Origin: a virus
IMG/VR virus record: IMGVR_UViG_3300024262_000070
Location: 1 to 43,081 of that record
Direction: 5' to 3' (one strand)
Length of the DNA: 43,081 nt
The translations under genes and the position numbers were made by a program. Positions 22,540 through 30,898 of this stretch are shown piece by piece. Position 1 is the first letter of the stretch. Each line of letters starts with the position of its first letter. The notes under the pieces are model-generated. The model saw only the letters and a list, made by a program, of their open reading frames with translations, was not told the DNA's origin and did not search any database.

Positions 22540-25326
22540 TCACAACCTATATTTAGTTCTCCCCATTCTATCAGATACTCCAGATTGTCTTGTTGCTCCA
22601 AGTGCAGCACCCATTTTCTCAACGCTATCAATATCTGCAATTTCTTTGACATTAATTGTTACTTGTTGTATAATCGTACCACCATTGCCAGCATCCTTTC
22701 CAGCAGGTGTAATTCTTTCCCCTCTATGAATCATGGCAGGCATGTCATAAGGTACAGATTCTATACCACGTTTAAAACCAAATAAACTCAAGAAAGATGT
22801 AGGATTAGGTATATTAGAAAGTCCGTCTAACATAATTTCTAGGAAATTACGAGTATCATTTCCTTCTACCCTTTCATTTCTCTCTGTAGCTCTATCTGGA
22901 AAGTATGATTGCCAGGGAGTTTCTTGCTCTTCTTGTGCAGGCGTTAAAGCAACCTCTGCTTCTGGTTTCCAAAAAGGATTATATGTTCCTTTTTCTTGCT
23001 GAGTTTTTTGCCTTCTTTCTGTAGCAGACTCTACCATTCCAGCAACATCAATATCTTGTTCTTGTTTTAAAAATGCTGCAACAGGAGATGGTAACGCATC
23101 CATATCTAATATAAGTTGAGCAGCAGTATTAAATATATCATTGTTAACTTTTTCCCACTGGTCTTGTCTACTATCCAAGAGAGCTTTCTCACTGTCGATA
23201 AATATAGTTAATTCTGCTATATCATAATCATATTTATATTTTAATTGATAAGATTCCTCTTCTAACTTTGCTAAAAATTCCGCAATGAACTGTTTTTTAT
23301 CTTGATAGTTATCATACATTTCTACAGTTTCATCTTTAGTATTCTTTAAATTTTCTAAGCGAAGTTTTGCTTGCTCAATTTGAAGTTTCTTCATTTGCTT
23401 CTCTTCACTTCTGGTCATACCTCTTCTTCTCATCATACCAGCTAATTGAATCTCAAGCATTGCTATTTGTAAATGTCTCATAGCTATAGTCATTTTTGCA
23501 GTTGCTATAGTATCTGCTTTTTGTGCATCTTCATGCTCTCTAACTATATCAACAGCTTCTTTTAATGCAGAATTATTAGTTTTCCACCCGTAAGTTGAAT
23601 CTATTAAACCCATTTTTACGTCATGTTGTGAATCCTGTAATTTCTGAGCCATCACTAATTGTTGTAACTCTAAATCTAAAGTTCCTTCTAAAGTTTTCTC
23701 AAGGTCGCCCCATCCAACTGTAACAGGATGTTCTACTTCCTCACGCAATCTCTCTATATCTAGTTCTAGTTCACTAAGAGTAACTTCAAGTTCTCCAAAG
23801 GCATCCTGAGTGTCCTTTATTCCACCTATTTGATTGTTCCAAATTTCTTCTAAAGCAGGTTCTAAAGCAACTAGAGCCTCTAACTGTTCTGTTTCTTTTG
23901 AAAAATCTTGACCACTGGAACGTAAGCCTGCAATTTTTTCTGATAAATCTGCTTCCTCTTTTTTTAAGCCAATATAATTTTCTAAATTGTATGCTAAATT
24001 TTTATCTCCATCAATAACTCTATACTGTGCTGTTGCAATTCTTGTCCATTGAGCCTGCATCATTGTTCCTTTTAATTCCATTGCAGTAAAAATTGCTCCA
24101 ATTACAGGTAAAAGATTTTTCCAATGTTGAACAATCCATACTGTTCCACCTTGCAACTTTAGTACGAGTTCATCCCAACTCTCACCTATCTCCCTAGATG
24201 ATTTCTCCATTTCTTGTGCTAATTGCTTAGCAGCAAAGGCAGACGTATCCATCATTTTAGTTAAAGCCTCTTCTGTTCTGCCTGTTACATTTTCAAGATA
24301 CCTTAAATCTTCTGCAAATCCTAGTGCTCCCTCTTCACCAGCTAGAACCATAGCAACTCTCAAAGAACGCATATTTGGTACAAGTTCACCAAGGATAGAT
24401 TTCCCATACTTGTCCATTGCTACACCTAATTGGTCGAACCATCCTTTTAATCCAAGAACACGCAAAGATAATCCGTTCATCTCTACCCCATACTTCTGAG
24501 CAGCCTTAGTTGCTTTCTCACTTGGATTTATAATACCTTGGATTGCTAGAGCTAAACCTCTTGCTGTCATATCAATATGCAAACCATGTCTTGTAGCAGT
24601 TGATAATGCAGCACTTAATTCATCAAATGACAAACCAGCTTGAGCAGCGATAGGAACAACATATCCTAATGCCTGTTCTAAATCAGCAAATTGAAACTTA
24701 CCACGAACAACTGATTGAAATAATACATCTGATACATGAGAAGCTTGTTCCGCACTTTTTCCATACGAATTAAGAACAGTTGTAAAAATTTTCACAGACG
24801 TTCTAACATCTGAAAGACCTGCAATTGATGCCTTAATACTTGTGTTTAATAAGTTTACAGCATCTCCTGTACTAAATGCAGCAGATAAAATATCATAAAG
24901 ACCTTTTGATATATCAGAAGTTGCTTGTCCATATGCTATAGATAAATTTGTAATACTTGCTTTAAATCTGTCCATCTGAGTTACATCTTCTTGCAAAATT
25001 GTGCTAACCTCAGCAAGACGAGTCTCAAATTCCCTAAACTTAGTAACTGATTCTTTTATAAACTCTACTAACTTTTGTTGAGCACCCATGACTTGATTCA
25101 TTACAAGGTTATATCCAACGAATTTAAGGGCAAGACCTGTCATAGCACCTGCATGCCCTTTAGTAGCAGCAGCAGCTTGTTTATGCCCACCTGCGAGCTT
25201 TCTAGTCAATGTATTTTGTATTCGCAAGTTTGTATTAATCCTTGCAAGATTGTTATTCATTGCTAGCAAAGCGGTCATAATCGCTTGACCTTGAAAACTT
25301 CCTTGAATATTTATTCCTTGTGACAT
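22540..25326 (-). CDS. Tail tape measure protein, 928 aa
   Basis: The ATG at 25326 follows AAAGGTAATAAC. Residues 1-430 show the TP901-type tape measure core (LAEVSTILQEDVTQMDRFKA, SDISKGLYDILSAAFSTGD, and HGLHIDMTARGLALAIQGI). Residues 480-750 are long coiled coils. A hydrophobic segment near 400-430 may cross the membrane during DNA entry. The length sets the tail length (about 140 nm by the usual 1.5 Å per residue, inferred). It follows the chaperone frameshift pair, the canonical order. Confidence 0.9.
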   Translation of the reverse strand: MSQGINIQGSFQGQAIMTALLAMNNNLARINTNLRIQNTLTRKLAGGHKQAAAATKGHAGAMTGLALKFVGYNLVMNQVMGAQQKLVEFIKESVTKFREFETRLAEVSTILQEDVTQMDRFKASITNLSIAYGQATSDISKGLYDILSAAFSTGDAVNLLNTSIKASIAGLSDVRTSVKIFTTVLNSYGKSAEQASHVSDVLFQSVVRGKFQFADLEQALGYVVPIAAQAGLSFDELSAALSTATRHGLHIDMTARGLALAIQGIINPSEKATKAAQKYGVEMNGLSLRVLGLKGWFDQLGVAMDKYGKSILGELVPNMRSLRVAMVLAGEEGALGFAEDLRYLENVTGRTEEALTKMMDTSAFAAKQLAQEMEKSSREIGESWDELVLKLQGGTVWIVQHWKNLLPVIGAIFTAMELKGTMMQAQWTRIATAQYRVIDGDKNLAYNLENYIGLKKEEADLSEKIAGLRSSGQDFSKETEQLEALVALEPALEEIWNNQIGGIKDTQDAFGELEVTLSELELDIERLREEVEHPVTVGWGDLEKTLEGTLDLELQQLVMAQKLQDSQHDVKMGLIDSTYGWKTNNSALKEAVDIVREHEDAQKADTIATAKMTIAMRHLQIAMLEIQLAGMMRRRGMTRSEEKQMKKLQIEQAKLRLENLKNTKDETVEMYDNYQDKKQFIAEFLAKLEEESYQLKYKYDYDIAELTIFIDSEKALLDSRQDQWEKVNNDIFNTAAQLILDMDALPSPVAAFLKQEQDIDVAGMVESATERRQKTQQEKGTYNPFWKPEAEVALTPAQEEQETPWQSYFPDRATERNERVEGNDTRNFLEIMLDGLSNIPNPTSFLSLFGFKRGIESVPYDMPAMIHRGERITPAGKDAGNGGTIIQQVTINVKEIADIDSVEKMGAALGATRQSGVSDRMGRTKYRL

Positions 25327-25330
25327 GTTA

Positions 25331-25522
25331 TTACCTTTGTGCTTTTCTTTTTGCAATCATATCCTTAGTAGACTCAGGTAGTGCTCCCTCTTCGATATAA
25401 GGATGACCAGATTCAATTTGATTAATTTTATGGGCTGTTTTTAAGATTGATAGAAATCTCCAATAACCCATACTTAATATTTCGTTAAGATTACCATGCT
25501 TTACATAAAAACCGTGAATCAT
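25331..25522 (-). CDS. Tail assembly chaperone, T-frame
   Basis: Read alone this frame starts at ATG 25522 (IHGFYVKHGNLNEILSMGYW), overlapping the upstream stop. The same frame is open upstream to the slippery site at 25564, encoding EKLYLEEEFKNFDEM. A -1 shift there would give a fusion of about 187 residues (110 + 77), the equivalent of lambda gpGT. This C-terminal extension would bind the tape measure next door. Confidence 0.7.
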   Translation of the reverse strand: MIHGFYVKHGNLNEILSMGYWRFLSILKTAHKINQIESGHPYIEEGALPESTKDMIAKRKAQR

Positions 25523-25893
25523 CTCATCGAAGTTTTTGAACTCTTCTTCGAGGTACAGTTTTTCTTTTTTGGAGGTTTTTCCTCCTGGCGAAAATATATG
25601 TCTTTTTTTCCAGCATAATATACAGCGTTGAAAAATTCCACAAGGTTTTCTGGATGTATAAAATATTTTGCAACACTTTCTAACTCAACTGTTTCATCTA
25701 TCTCTATTAAAGTTTGATAAATAATAGCGTACTTTAACCAATTTTCTTTAACTGTATCACTAATATTTTTCTTATCTTTTGTGTATTCGATAGCTAAAGC
25801 AATTGCTTTTTCATGCTTTTCAACTGTCCAATCTGTTACTTCAAACGGTTTTCCTTCATTCACAAACTCTAAATTATATTTTGTTTTTTTCAT
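25519..25893 (-). CDS. Tail assembly chaperone, G-frame
   Basis: A 124-residue helical protein (DWTVEKHEKAIALAIEYTKD, VESVAKYFIHPENLVEFF) located between tail tube and tape measure, where the chaperone always sits. The C-terminus is lysine-rich (KPPKKKNCTSKKSSKTSM). Near its end a slippery heptamer lets ribosomes move to the -1 frame. The start is close to a terminator-like hairpin that follows the tail tube. Confidence 0.75.
   Translation of the reverse strand: MKKTKYNLEFVNEGKPFEVTDWTVEKHEKAIALAIEYTKDKKNISDTVKENWLKYAIIYQTLIEIDETVELESVAKYFIHPENLVEFFNAVYYAGKKDIYFRQEEKPPKKKNCTSKKSSKTSMR
25564..25586 (-). other. Programmed -1 frameshift cassette
   Basis: On the minus strand the order is AGGAGG (25586-25581), ten bases, then the heptamer A AAA AAG (25570-25564) in the correct zero frame (CCA AAA AAG). 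AGGAGG plus the spacer also forms the stem GGAGG / CCTCC. The heptamer and upstream anti-Shine-Dalgarno-like spacing copy the dnaX stimulator of E. coli. The -1 frame runs directly into the T-frame ORF. Confidence 0.75.
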
Positions 25894-25924
25894 TTTTTCT
25901 ACCTCGTTTTTTAAAAAGAAAATA

Positions 25925-25937
25925 GGGGATGAACCCC
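25925..25937 (-). terminator. Terminator-like hairpin after tail tube gene
   Basis: On the minus strand GGGG, loop TTCAT, CCCC, followed by TATTTTCTTTTT, 8 bases after the tail-tube stop. It would raise tube over chaperone output or stabilise the 3' end. Confidence 0.6.
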
Positions 25938-25944
25938 AAAATCT

Positions 25945-26877
25945 CTAAGCTGGTACTGCGGATACAATAAGACTGCAACCAGTTGGTTTACAATCGAATG
26001 GAACTGAGCTTGACATTGCTTCGCCTGAAACATTCTTATCAAGAGAAGTGTTTTTCCATTGACAAGCAGGTAAAGTAATTCTTGGTGCTCCAGCAGCACC
26101 CATATCAACTACAATTTCAAATGCTGTGTTAGCCAATACTTCTCCGTAATGTTGTGCTCCACCACCGTCTAGTGTAATATCTACTGAACCTTCAACATCC
26201 ATCGCACCTTCTACAAGATAAGATTTAGTTAAAGCATCATGGTCAGTTTGTCCACCTAGATTTTGATTCACTGTAATGTCTATTGAGTTTGTAATAAACG
26301 CAATATGGTCAGTGTTAACAACAAGTCCACCTGTCTTTCTAATCTCTCCAGCCACATTAAACTGTAAATATGCTCCAGCTAAAGCAGCAGGGGCAGTTCC
26401 TAATTCATCAGCACCTACAGAAACTATAGATTGAGTTTCATAATCAACTACAACCATATACTCTGTATTCTTTGAACCAGTAATACGAACTGTACTAGGT
26501 TTTGCTCCTTTTACTCTGAACCAAGACGAGTCTATGCCAGTTTTGCACTTATTGAATCCAACTGCAAACGATAAAGATTGCAATGCACAACAATTGCCTA
26601 CCCTGTCAATAGCATCATCTATCATAGTATCATCCAATTGTGGAATATACTCAAGATGTAATTTTGGCTCTGTAATTTGTTTTAGAAAGTGACAGACTAA
26701 TGGTGATTCTATGCTTCTAAGAGATTTATGCCTATCGCCACTATCAATTCTTACATCTTGTACTTTGCAAGAAACTGGTAATGAGTTAAGGCTAATTTCA
26801 GTCACAACTCCATAGGAATCTTCGACCCAGTAATAAATAGTACCGTCAAACGGATTACCTAATTCGGTCATTGCCAT
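25945..26877 (-). CDS. Major tail (tube) protein
   Basis: A 310-residue protein beginning TELGNPFDGTIYYWVEDSYG. The layout is typical of tube subunits: an initial loop-strand region, a long beta-barrel middle (KLHLEYIPQLDDTMIDDAID), a ligand-like second domain (NLGGQTDHDALTKSYLVEG), and a C-terminal strand (CSLIVSAVPA). Location, length and strong ribosome binding site (AAAGGAGG) support high expression. Confidence 0.7.
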   Translation of the reverse strand: MAMTELGNPFDGTIYYWVEDSYGVVTEISLNSLPVSCKVQDVRIDSGDRHKSLRSIESPLVCHFLKQITEPKLHLEYIPQLDDTMIDDAIDRVGNCCALQSLSFAVGFNKCKTGIDSSWFRVKGAKPSTVRITGSKNTEYMVVVDYETQSIVSVGADELGTAPAALAGAYLQFNVAGEIRKTGGLVVNTDHIAFITNSIDITVNQNLGGQTDHDALTKSYLVEGAMDVEGSVDITLDGGGAQHYGEVLANTAFEIVVDMGAAGAPRITLPACQWKNTSLDKNVSGEAMSSSVPFDCKPTGCSLIVSAVPA

Positions 26878-26909
26878 AAGTTTTTTCCTCCTTTTATTTT
26901 TTTAATATC

Positions 26910-26936
26910 TCTTTCTATGCGTGGAATTTAGAAAGA
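26910..26936 (-). other. Eight-base-pair hairpin upstream of tail tube gene
   Basis: TCTTTCTA (26910-26917) and TAGAAAGA (26929-26936) pair perfectly around 11 bases, just before the AAAGGAGG site of the tube gene. It could be a 5' mRNA stabiliser or a processing site. Confidence 0.45.
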
Positions 26937-26943
26937 TGTTAAT

Positions 26944-27435
26944 CTAAACACAATGGTCATAGTAAAGACAGTGTACAGTTGCCACATAATGATAAACAAG
27001 TTGATTACCTGTTGTCTCTGGTAAATAAGTATCACTATCTAAATTTATCCATTGCATGTCTGTAAATGTATATTGATAAGTTCTTACTGCATTTTGTAAG
27101 AAATCCTTAATTTTTTTACCTACAGCTTCTCGGTCTATGTTATCGGTATCGGTCACATATACATGCAAGTCGATATACGAATCCATTTTCCTTGTAGTCG
27201 CCCCTACATCATGCTCAAGGTAATATGTTTTAACTATTTGCATTTCAATATAAGGCATAGCAGGTAAATTTTCAGATTTTATTTTCTCTGAAAAATACAT
27301 TGGAATATATAAAGGGTCATTATGATTATCTGTGATAATAATACATTTTACTGTTGTACCAGTTTCTTCTACATCCCAATCTGTACCTATCTTATCTCTA
27401 ATAGACTCTCTAGGGTCAAATGAAATAAATGCCAT
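26944..27435 (-). CDS. Putative tail terminator/completion protein, 163 aa
   Basis: A 163-residue protein (DPRESIRDKIGTDWDVEETG). The part LPAMPYIEMQIVKTYYLE, then the strand-helix pattern SYIDLHVYVTDTDN followed by DREAVGKKIKDFLQ, matches tail terminator-like proteins that cap the tube. Its position directly before the tube fits. No strict signature. Confidence 0.6.
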   Translation of the reverse strand: MAFISFDPRESIRDKIGTDWDVEETGTTVKCIIITDNHNDPLYIPMYFSEKIKSENLPAMPYIEMQIVKTYYLEHDVGATTRKMDSYIDLHVYVTDTDNIDREAVGKKIKDFLQNAVRTYQYTFTDMQWINLDSDTYLPETTGNQLVYHYVATVHCLYYDHCV

Positions 27436-28418
27436 TATCTACCTTCTCCTGGCAACATTCCACCACCTACAATTGGTCTACGAATTTTACGTCTTAGTTT
27501 TTTATACTTAGCCTGTAATGATTTTCGTCTTACATTAAATTTAATGACATTTGGATTTAAATCAGCTTGTGTAGTTCCTTGTAAACTTGTAAATTTAATT
27601 AAACACTCATATGCAGCAAGATAAACTACTGCTTTTCTCAGAATTTTCTCGTTAAATGTTCTCCATTCTGTACGATATGTAACTGTCGCCCATTGTAAGT
27701 CAGCAGGCAATGCGGAATCATCATCTTGAGTAAGAGTTACGTTACCACATTTAGATTCATTCACAGTAACCTTTCCATCGTGACAGTCGCCATCTGCATC
27801 TTTCCATAGTAATGTTATGTCAGAAATACAGCTTGTACCGTCAGCACCCGTTACAGAGCCATCTCCGTTATAGTCTGCTATAGGTGGATTTTTAACTGCA
27901 AACACTTTATTTGTTCCGTCAACCCATTTTCCATCATCGGGATTACATAAGAAAGTTTCGTTTTCATGCAGCACATAAACTTCTTCTAAGATTTCCTCAT
28001 ATGCTTCAAGAATTATAAGTGCAATATCTTTATCGTCAACTGATTTTTTAGATAGAATACCTGCTTTACGTCTTACTTCTTGTGTAGCATTCCAAGGCAA
28101 TAAAATATATCTGTCTCTGTATATATTTGTATAAACAGAAGGAGAAGTAGCTATAATTTCTACCTCATACTCTCCATACAATGCATCAGCAGCAATTTCA
28201 TAGTAATATTCGTACACACCTGTTGCAGATGTGCTCATTGCTTGTGCAGTTATCAGGTCTGTTCCACAAGGGCTGCGAATAGTGATAGAAACTGATGTAG
28301 GGTCAACGAGTACATGACTCTCATTCTTAATATTTATTTTTATGAAATTTGTTTCTGCTCGTTCACAGATTACATTTTTTTGCTCATCTGGAACATAAAA
28401 TTTATAAATTGACCCCAT
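27435..28418 (-). CDS. Head-tail connector with Ig-like and dockerin-like segments, 327 aa
   Basis: N-terminal ~100 residues form an immunoglobulin-like sandwich (FIKINIKNESHVLVDPTSVS). Around residues 187-200 lies a Ca-binding loop DYNGDGSVTGAD of dockerin/EF-hand type. The C-terminal part is helical and basic (LRKAVVYLAAYECLIKFTSL, then KYKKLRRKIRR), as in gp6-like connectors. The three-domain mix is unusual; the connector role is inferred from position. Start ATG 28418 after GGAGAGAG. Confidence 0.6.
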   Translation of the reverse strand: MGSIYKFYVPDEQKNVICERAETNFIKINIKNESHVLVDPTSVSITIRSPCGTDLITAQAMSTSATGVYEYYYEIAADALYGEYEVEIIATSPSVYTNIYRDRYILLPWNATQEVRRKAGILSKKSVDDKDIALIILEAYEEILEEVYVLHENETFLCNPDDGKWVDGTNKVFAVKNPPIADYNGDGSVTGADGTSCISDITLLWKDADGDCHDGKVTVNESKCGNVTLTQDDDSALPADLQWATVTYRTEWRTFNEKILRKAVVYLAAYECLIKFTSLQGTTQADLNPNVIKFNVRRKSLQAKYKKLRRKIRRPIVGGGMLPGEGR

Positions 28419-28430
28419 ATTTCTCTCTCC

Positions 28431-28610
28431 TTAATTTTTCTTTTTAGGTGTATATTTTTCTTTAAGCTGTTTTTCCCGTTCTTTGTTAAGCTCTTGTTGA
28501 ATCCTGACTCTAAATGTTCCAATTATCATACCTACTTTTGGTAAGCACTCAACTTTATTTAATATTATATCGAGAGCCTGAATTTCTTTTTGATTTATTT
28601 CTACCTTCAT
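28431..28610 (-). CDS. Hypothetical small protein, 59 aa
   Basis: ATG 28610 preceded by AAGAGGTAGATAAT. A basic helical protein (KVEINQKEIQALDIILNKVE, tail EKQLKEKYTPKKKN). It sits between the nuclease and the connector; unknown function. Confidence 0.55.
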   Translation of the reverse strand: MKVEINQKEIQALDIILNKVECLPKVGMIIGTFRVRIQQELNKEREKQLKEKYTPKKKN

Positions 28611-28615
28611 ATTAT

Positions 28616-29332
28616 CTACCTCTTAACATTACTCCATATCCCTTTCTTGTTTTCACATTCATACAAACCGAGGGCATGTAAGTAACCTTTAAACTCTAAC
28701 ACTAATTCATCATAAGTCATTTCTTTGACCCTGATTTTACCATTACGAAATTGAGCAATAAATGCTCCCTCTAACTTAACTCCTGTAAGCTCTTCAAATG
28801 CCATAATATATGCAGCCATTTGTAACCAGTATTGCGGATATATGTCAGCACTTGTTTTCCAATCTCCAATAACTCTGGACTCTTTTATAAACTTAGACTT
28901 ATGCCCACGAACTAAATATTTAGCAAAACTTTTGTATTGACCTATGTAATCAGCAGTTCCAGCATATCCATGTTTGTTGCTCCAAATATTTTGCTCCAAT
29001 GCTTCTGGTTCAAGGCACGTATTAATTTTAAACTCATCAAATAAATTTAAATCGTCTTGTATTTCTTTTTCATAGTTTCCAAGATTAAACGATTCACCCT
29101 TTAATGTTCTTTCAAATAAATTATGAACAATCGTTCCAAGGTCACATCGTCTCTTTATGATTGCCTCAACTTTCTTTCTACCTACCCTTGCAGCCCATGA
29201 AGTTATACCTGGTTTAGCAATTATATTTAAGACTTGAGTAACACGAGCATAGTCTTTTCCGTTGATACGATAGTTCTTACTGTCTACCTCAAAATCTTCG
29301 GGTTTTACAATGCTCCAAGATTTTTTATTCAT
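28616..29332 (-). CDS. PD-(D/E)XK nuclease, RecB/Cas4-like
   Basis: A 238-residue nuclease. H70 in LGTIVHNLFE, D128 in GTADYIGQ, the D157-W-K159 pair in VIGDWKTSAD and the QMAAY motif at 171-175 give the full RecB-nuclease set. It lacks the four cysteines of Cas4. It could trim DNA ends, degrade host DNA or assist recombination. It lies inside the virion operon between capsid and tail genes, an unusual place. The start overlaps the 39-aa ORF next to it. Confidence 0.8.
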   Translation of the reverse strand: MNKKSWSIVKPEDFEVDSKNYRINGKDYARVTQVLNIIAKPGITSWAARVGRKKVEAIIKRRCDLGTIVHNLFERTLKGESFNLGNYEKEIQDDLNLFDEFKINTCLEPEALEQNIWSNKHGYAGTADYIGQYKSFAKYLVRGHKSKFIKESRVIGDWKTSADIYPQYWLQMAAYIMAFEELTGVKLEGAFIAQFRNGKIRVKEMTYDELVLEFKGYLHALGLYECENKKGIWSNVKR

Positions 29333-29444
29333 TAGAGAACATCTCTTTCCACTTGTAACTGTTTAACAATGTTCTCAGCCTAGCGAAACTCCATTCGGAG
29401 ACATATTTTATCTCGCCTGTTTTAACGTTCATAAATTTTCTCAT
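29325..29444 (-). CDS. Microprotein, 39 aa
   Basis: ATG 29444 after TTAAGAGGTAGAAAA. Compact sequence MNVKTGEIKYVSEWSFARLR. Its last 8 bases overlap the nuclease gene start, suggesting coupled translation. No family recognised. Confidence 0.5.
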   Translation of the reverse strand: MRKFMNVKTGEIKYVSEWSFARLRTLLNSYKWKEMFSNE

Positions 29445-29471
29445 TTTTCTACCTCTTAATTCATTCCACTT

Positions 29472-29487
29472 TTGGTTTTGAAACCAA
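29472..29487 (-). repeat. Perfect hairpin after capsid terminator
   Basis: TTGGTTT and AAACCAA with two bases between. It stands 32 bases beyond the capsid terminator and may be a processing site. Confidence 0.4.
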
Positions 29488-29519
29488 GTCCTTTCGACAG
29501 TGATAAAAAATATAAGAAA

Positions 29520-29533
29520 GGGGTTTAAGCCCC
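29520..29533 (-). terminator. Terminator-like hairpin after capsid gene
   Basis: On the minus strand GGGG-CTTAAA-CCCC, followed by TTTCTTATATTTTTTAT, ten bases after the capsid stop. It would terminate or partly attenuate transcription and give an excess of capsid over downstream genes. Confidence 0.65.
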
Positions 29534-29542
29534 TTAGTGCGT

Positions 29543-30898
29543 TTATGGGTTTACGATATGGTAGATAGCAGCAGTGTCTAGTTCACCGAAAGCTGCAAAG
29601 CACCACCAGTCGATGTGCCATGAGTTACATTCTTGCACGAATCTTTTGTACATCTTTGGTTGTTCACCGAACACTGCACCAACAGCCCGTCTTGAATCAA
29701 CAAGGATAGCGATGGTTGTTCCAGTTAAAGAAGTACAAGTTTGTGCCCTGCAATACTCGATAACATTGATTCCAGCTATTTTGCTAAGGTTTCCATCAGA
29801 ATCGAAGTGAACATCACCAGGTAATAGTACAGGTGAAGCGTGATTCATTCTTTTGAATATGTTAGCGATAGTTGGTGAAATTATCATGTAATCAAGATTG
29901 TAAGGATTTGCTCCTTCTCTAGCAGCAGCACTTGCACGGTTGACAGCATCATACAGATACATAAGTGAAACATCATCACAACATGTTGCATTTTGTGTTG
30001 GTGTACAACTTAGTGCAGCAGTAAGTGTAACATCAGTTCCAGGTGTAGCAGTGAAAAGTTCTTGGTAAATCATGTTATCAAACCAGGTTGCCCATGAATC
30101 AGCCATTGCATCAATTTGTGTATCTAGCAAAATAGAGCCTACATCGAAAATATCAAATTCACAAACCCTTCCCTCTAATCCGTATTGAAGTAGAGTAAGT
30201 GGATATGTGGTTCTGGTAATTGAAGTACAGGTTGCACACTCACAAGCTCCTAATGCAGCAGGTGCTCCCCATTGTCCATAGACACGGATTTGAATACCAT
30301 TTCCTTGACCTGGGTTTATAGCAAGTCCTTTTACACAGACTTTAAACAAGTCAGCTTTACAAACAGCAGTATTCCAAACTACTTTAGCGTAGTTATCTGC
30401 TGGACTCCATGCATCAAATAAATCTGCACAGCCTGAATCGTCATCTGTATTTTGCCACATGTCATCGAAACCAGCAACATCCCATTTGCCATTTCTCATA
30501 ACTGTCATTTGCATATCAGGAACACCTTTAACTAAATCGTTACTGTGATTAGAAAAAGACTTTACTGTTTTATGACGGTCAAAATAACCTTCACATTGTT
30601 CCTGGAATTTGCTCTTGTCTACAACGGTTTTCTTTTCACCTTCTTTTGTCAGTTTGCTTTTTGGTGCAAGTTCTGGATGGTCAGCGTAAAACTGCTCTCC
30701 AGCCTGAATTGTAAGTTCAGCAAGTTTAGCATCATCGGCTGTTTTTTGAGCCTCTTCTAGTAACTCTTTATCTTTCTTTGCACTCTCTTCAATCAATTTT
30801 TGTTTTTGTTTGATTGAATTAGATTTGATAGTCTTATCGAGAGACTCTTCATATTTTTCGAGTTCCTCTGGAGACATATCCTCAATATTTTTAGTCAT
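29543..30898 (-). CDS. Major capsid protein, HK97 fold
   Basis: A 451-residue protein. The first ~100 residues form a charged coiled coil (SPEELEKYEESLDKTIKSNS, EESAKKDKELLEEAQKTAD), like the scaffolding delta-domain removed by the protease. The remainder has typical capsid features: an extended E-loop region near SNDLVKGV, tightly folded core (NRASAAAREGANPYNLDYMI, SPTIANIFKRMNHASP) and a C-terminal strand VFGEQPKMYKRFVQ. It directly follows the protease with an 8-base overlap and is flanked by a terminator. Confidence 0.88.
   Translation of the reverse strand: MTKNIEDMSPEELEKYEESLDKTIKSNSIKQKQKLIEESAKKDKELLEEAQKTADDAKLAELTIQAGEQFYADHPELAPKSKLTKEGEKKTVVDKSKFQEQCEGYFDRHKTVKSFSNHSNDLVKGVPDMQMTVMRNGKWDVAGFDDMWQNTDDDSGCADLFDAWSPADNYAKVVWNTAVCKADLFKVCVKGLAINPGQGNGIQIRVYGQWGAPAALGACECATCTSITRTTYPLTLLQYGLEGRVCEFDIFDVGSILLDTQIDAMADSWATWFDNMIYQELFTATPGTDVTLTAALSCTPTQNATCCDDVSLMYLYDAVNRASAAAREGANPYNLDYMIISPTIANIFKRMNHASPVLLPGDVHFDSDGNLSKIAGINVIEYCRAQTCTSLTGTTIAILVDSRRAVGAVFGEQPKMYKRFVQECNSWHIDWWCFAAFGELDTAAIYHIVNP

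Noticed and set aside
22011-22652. Longer version of the jelly-roll protein beginning at 22652
   Set aside because: It would overlap the tape measure by over 100 bases; the ATG at 22535 fits the domain better.
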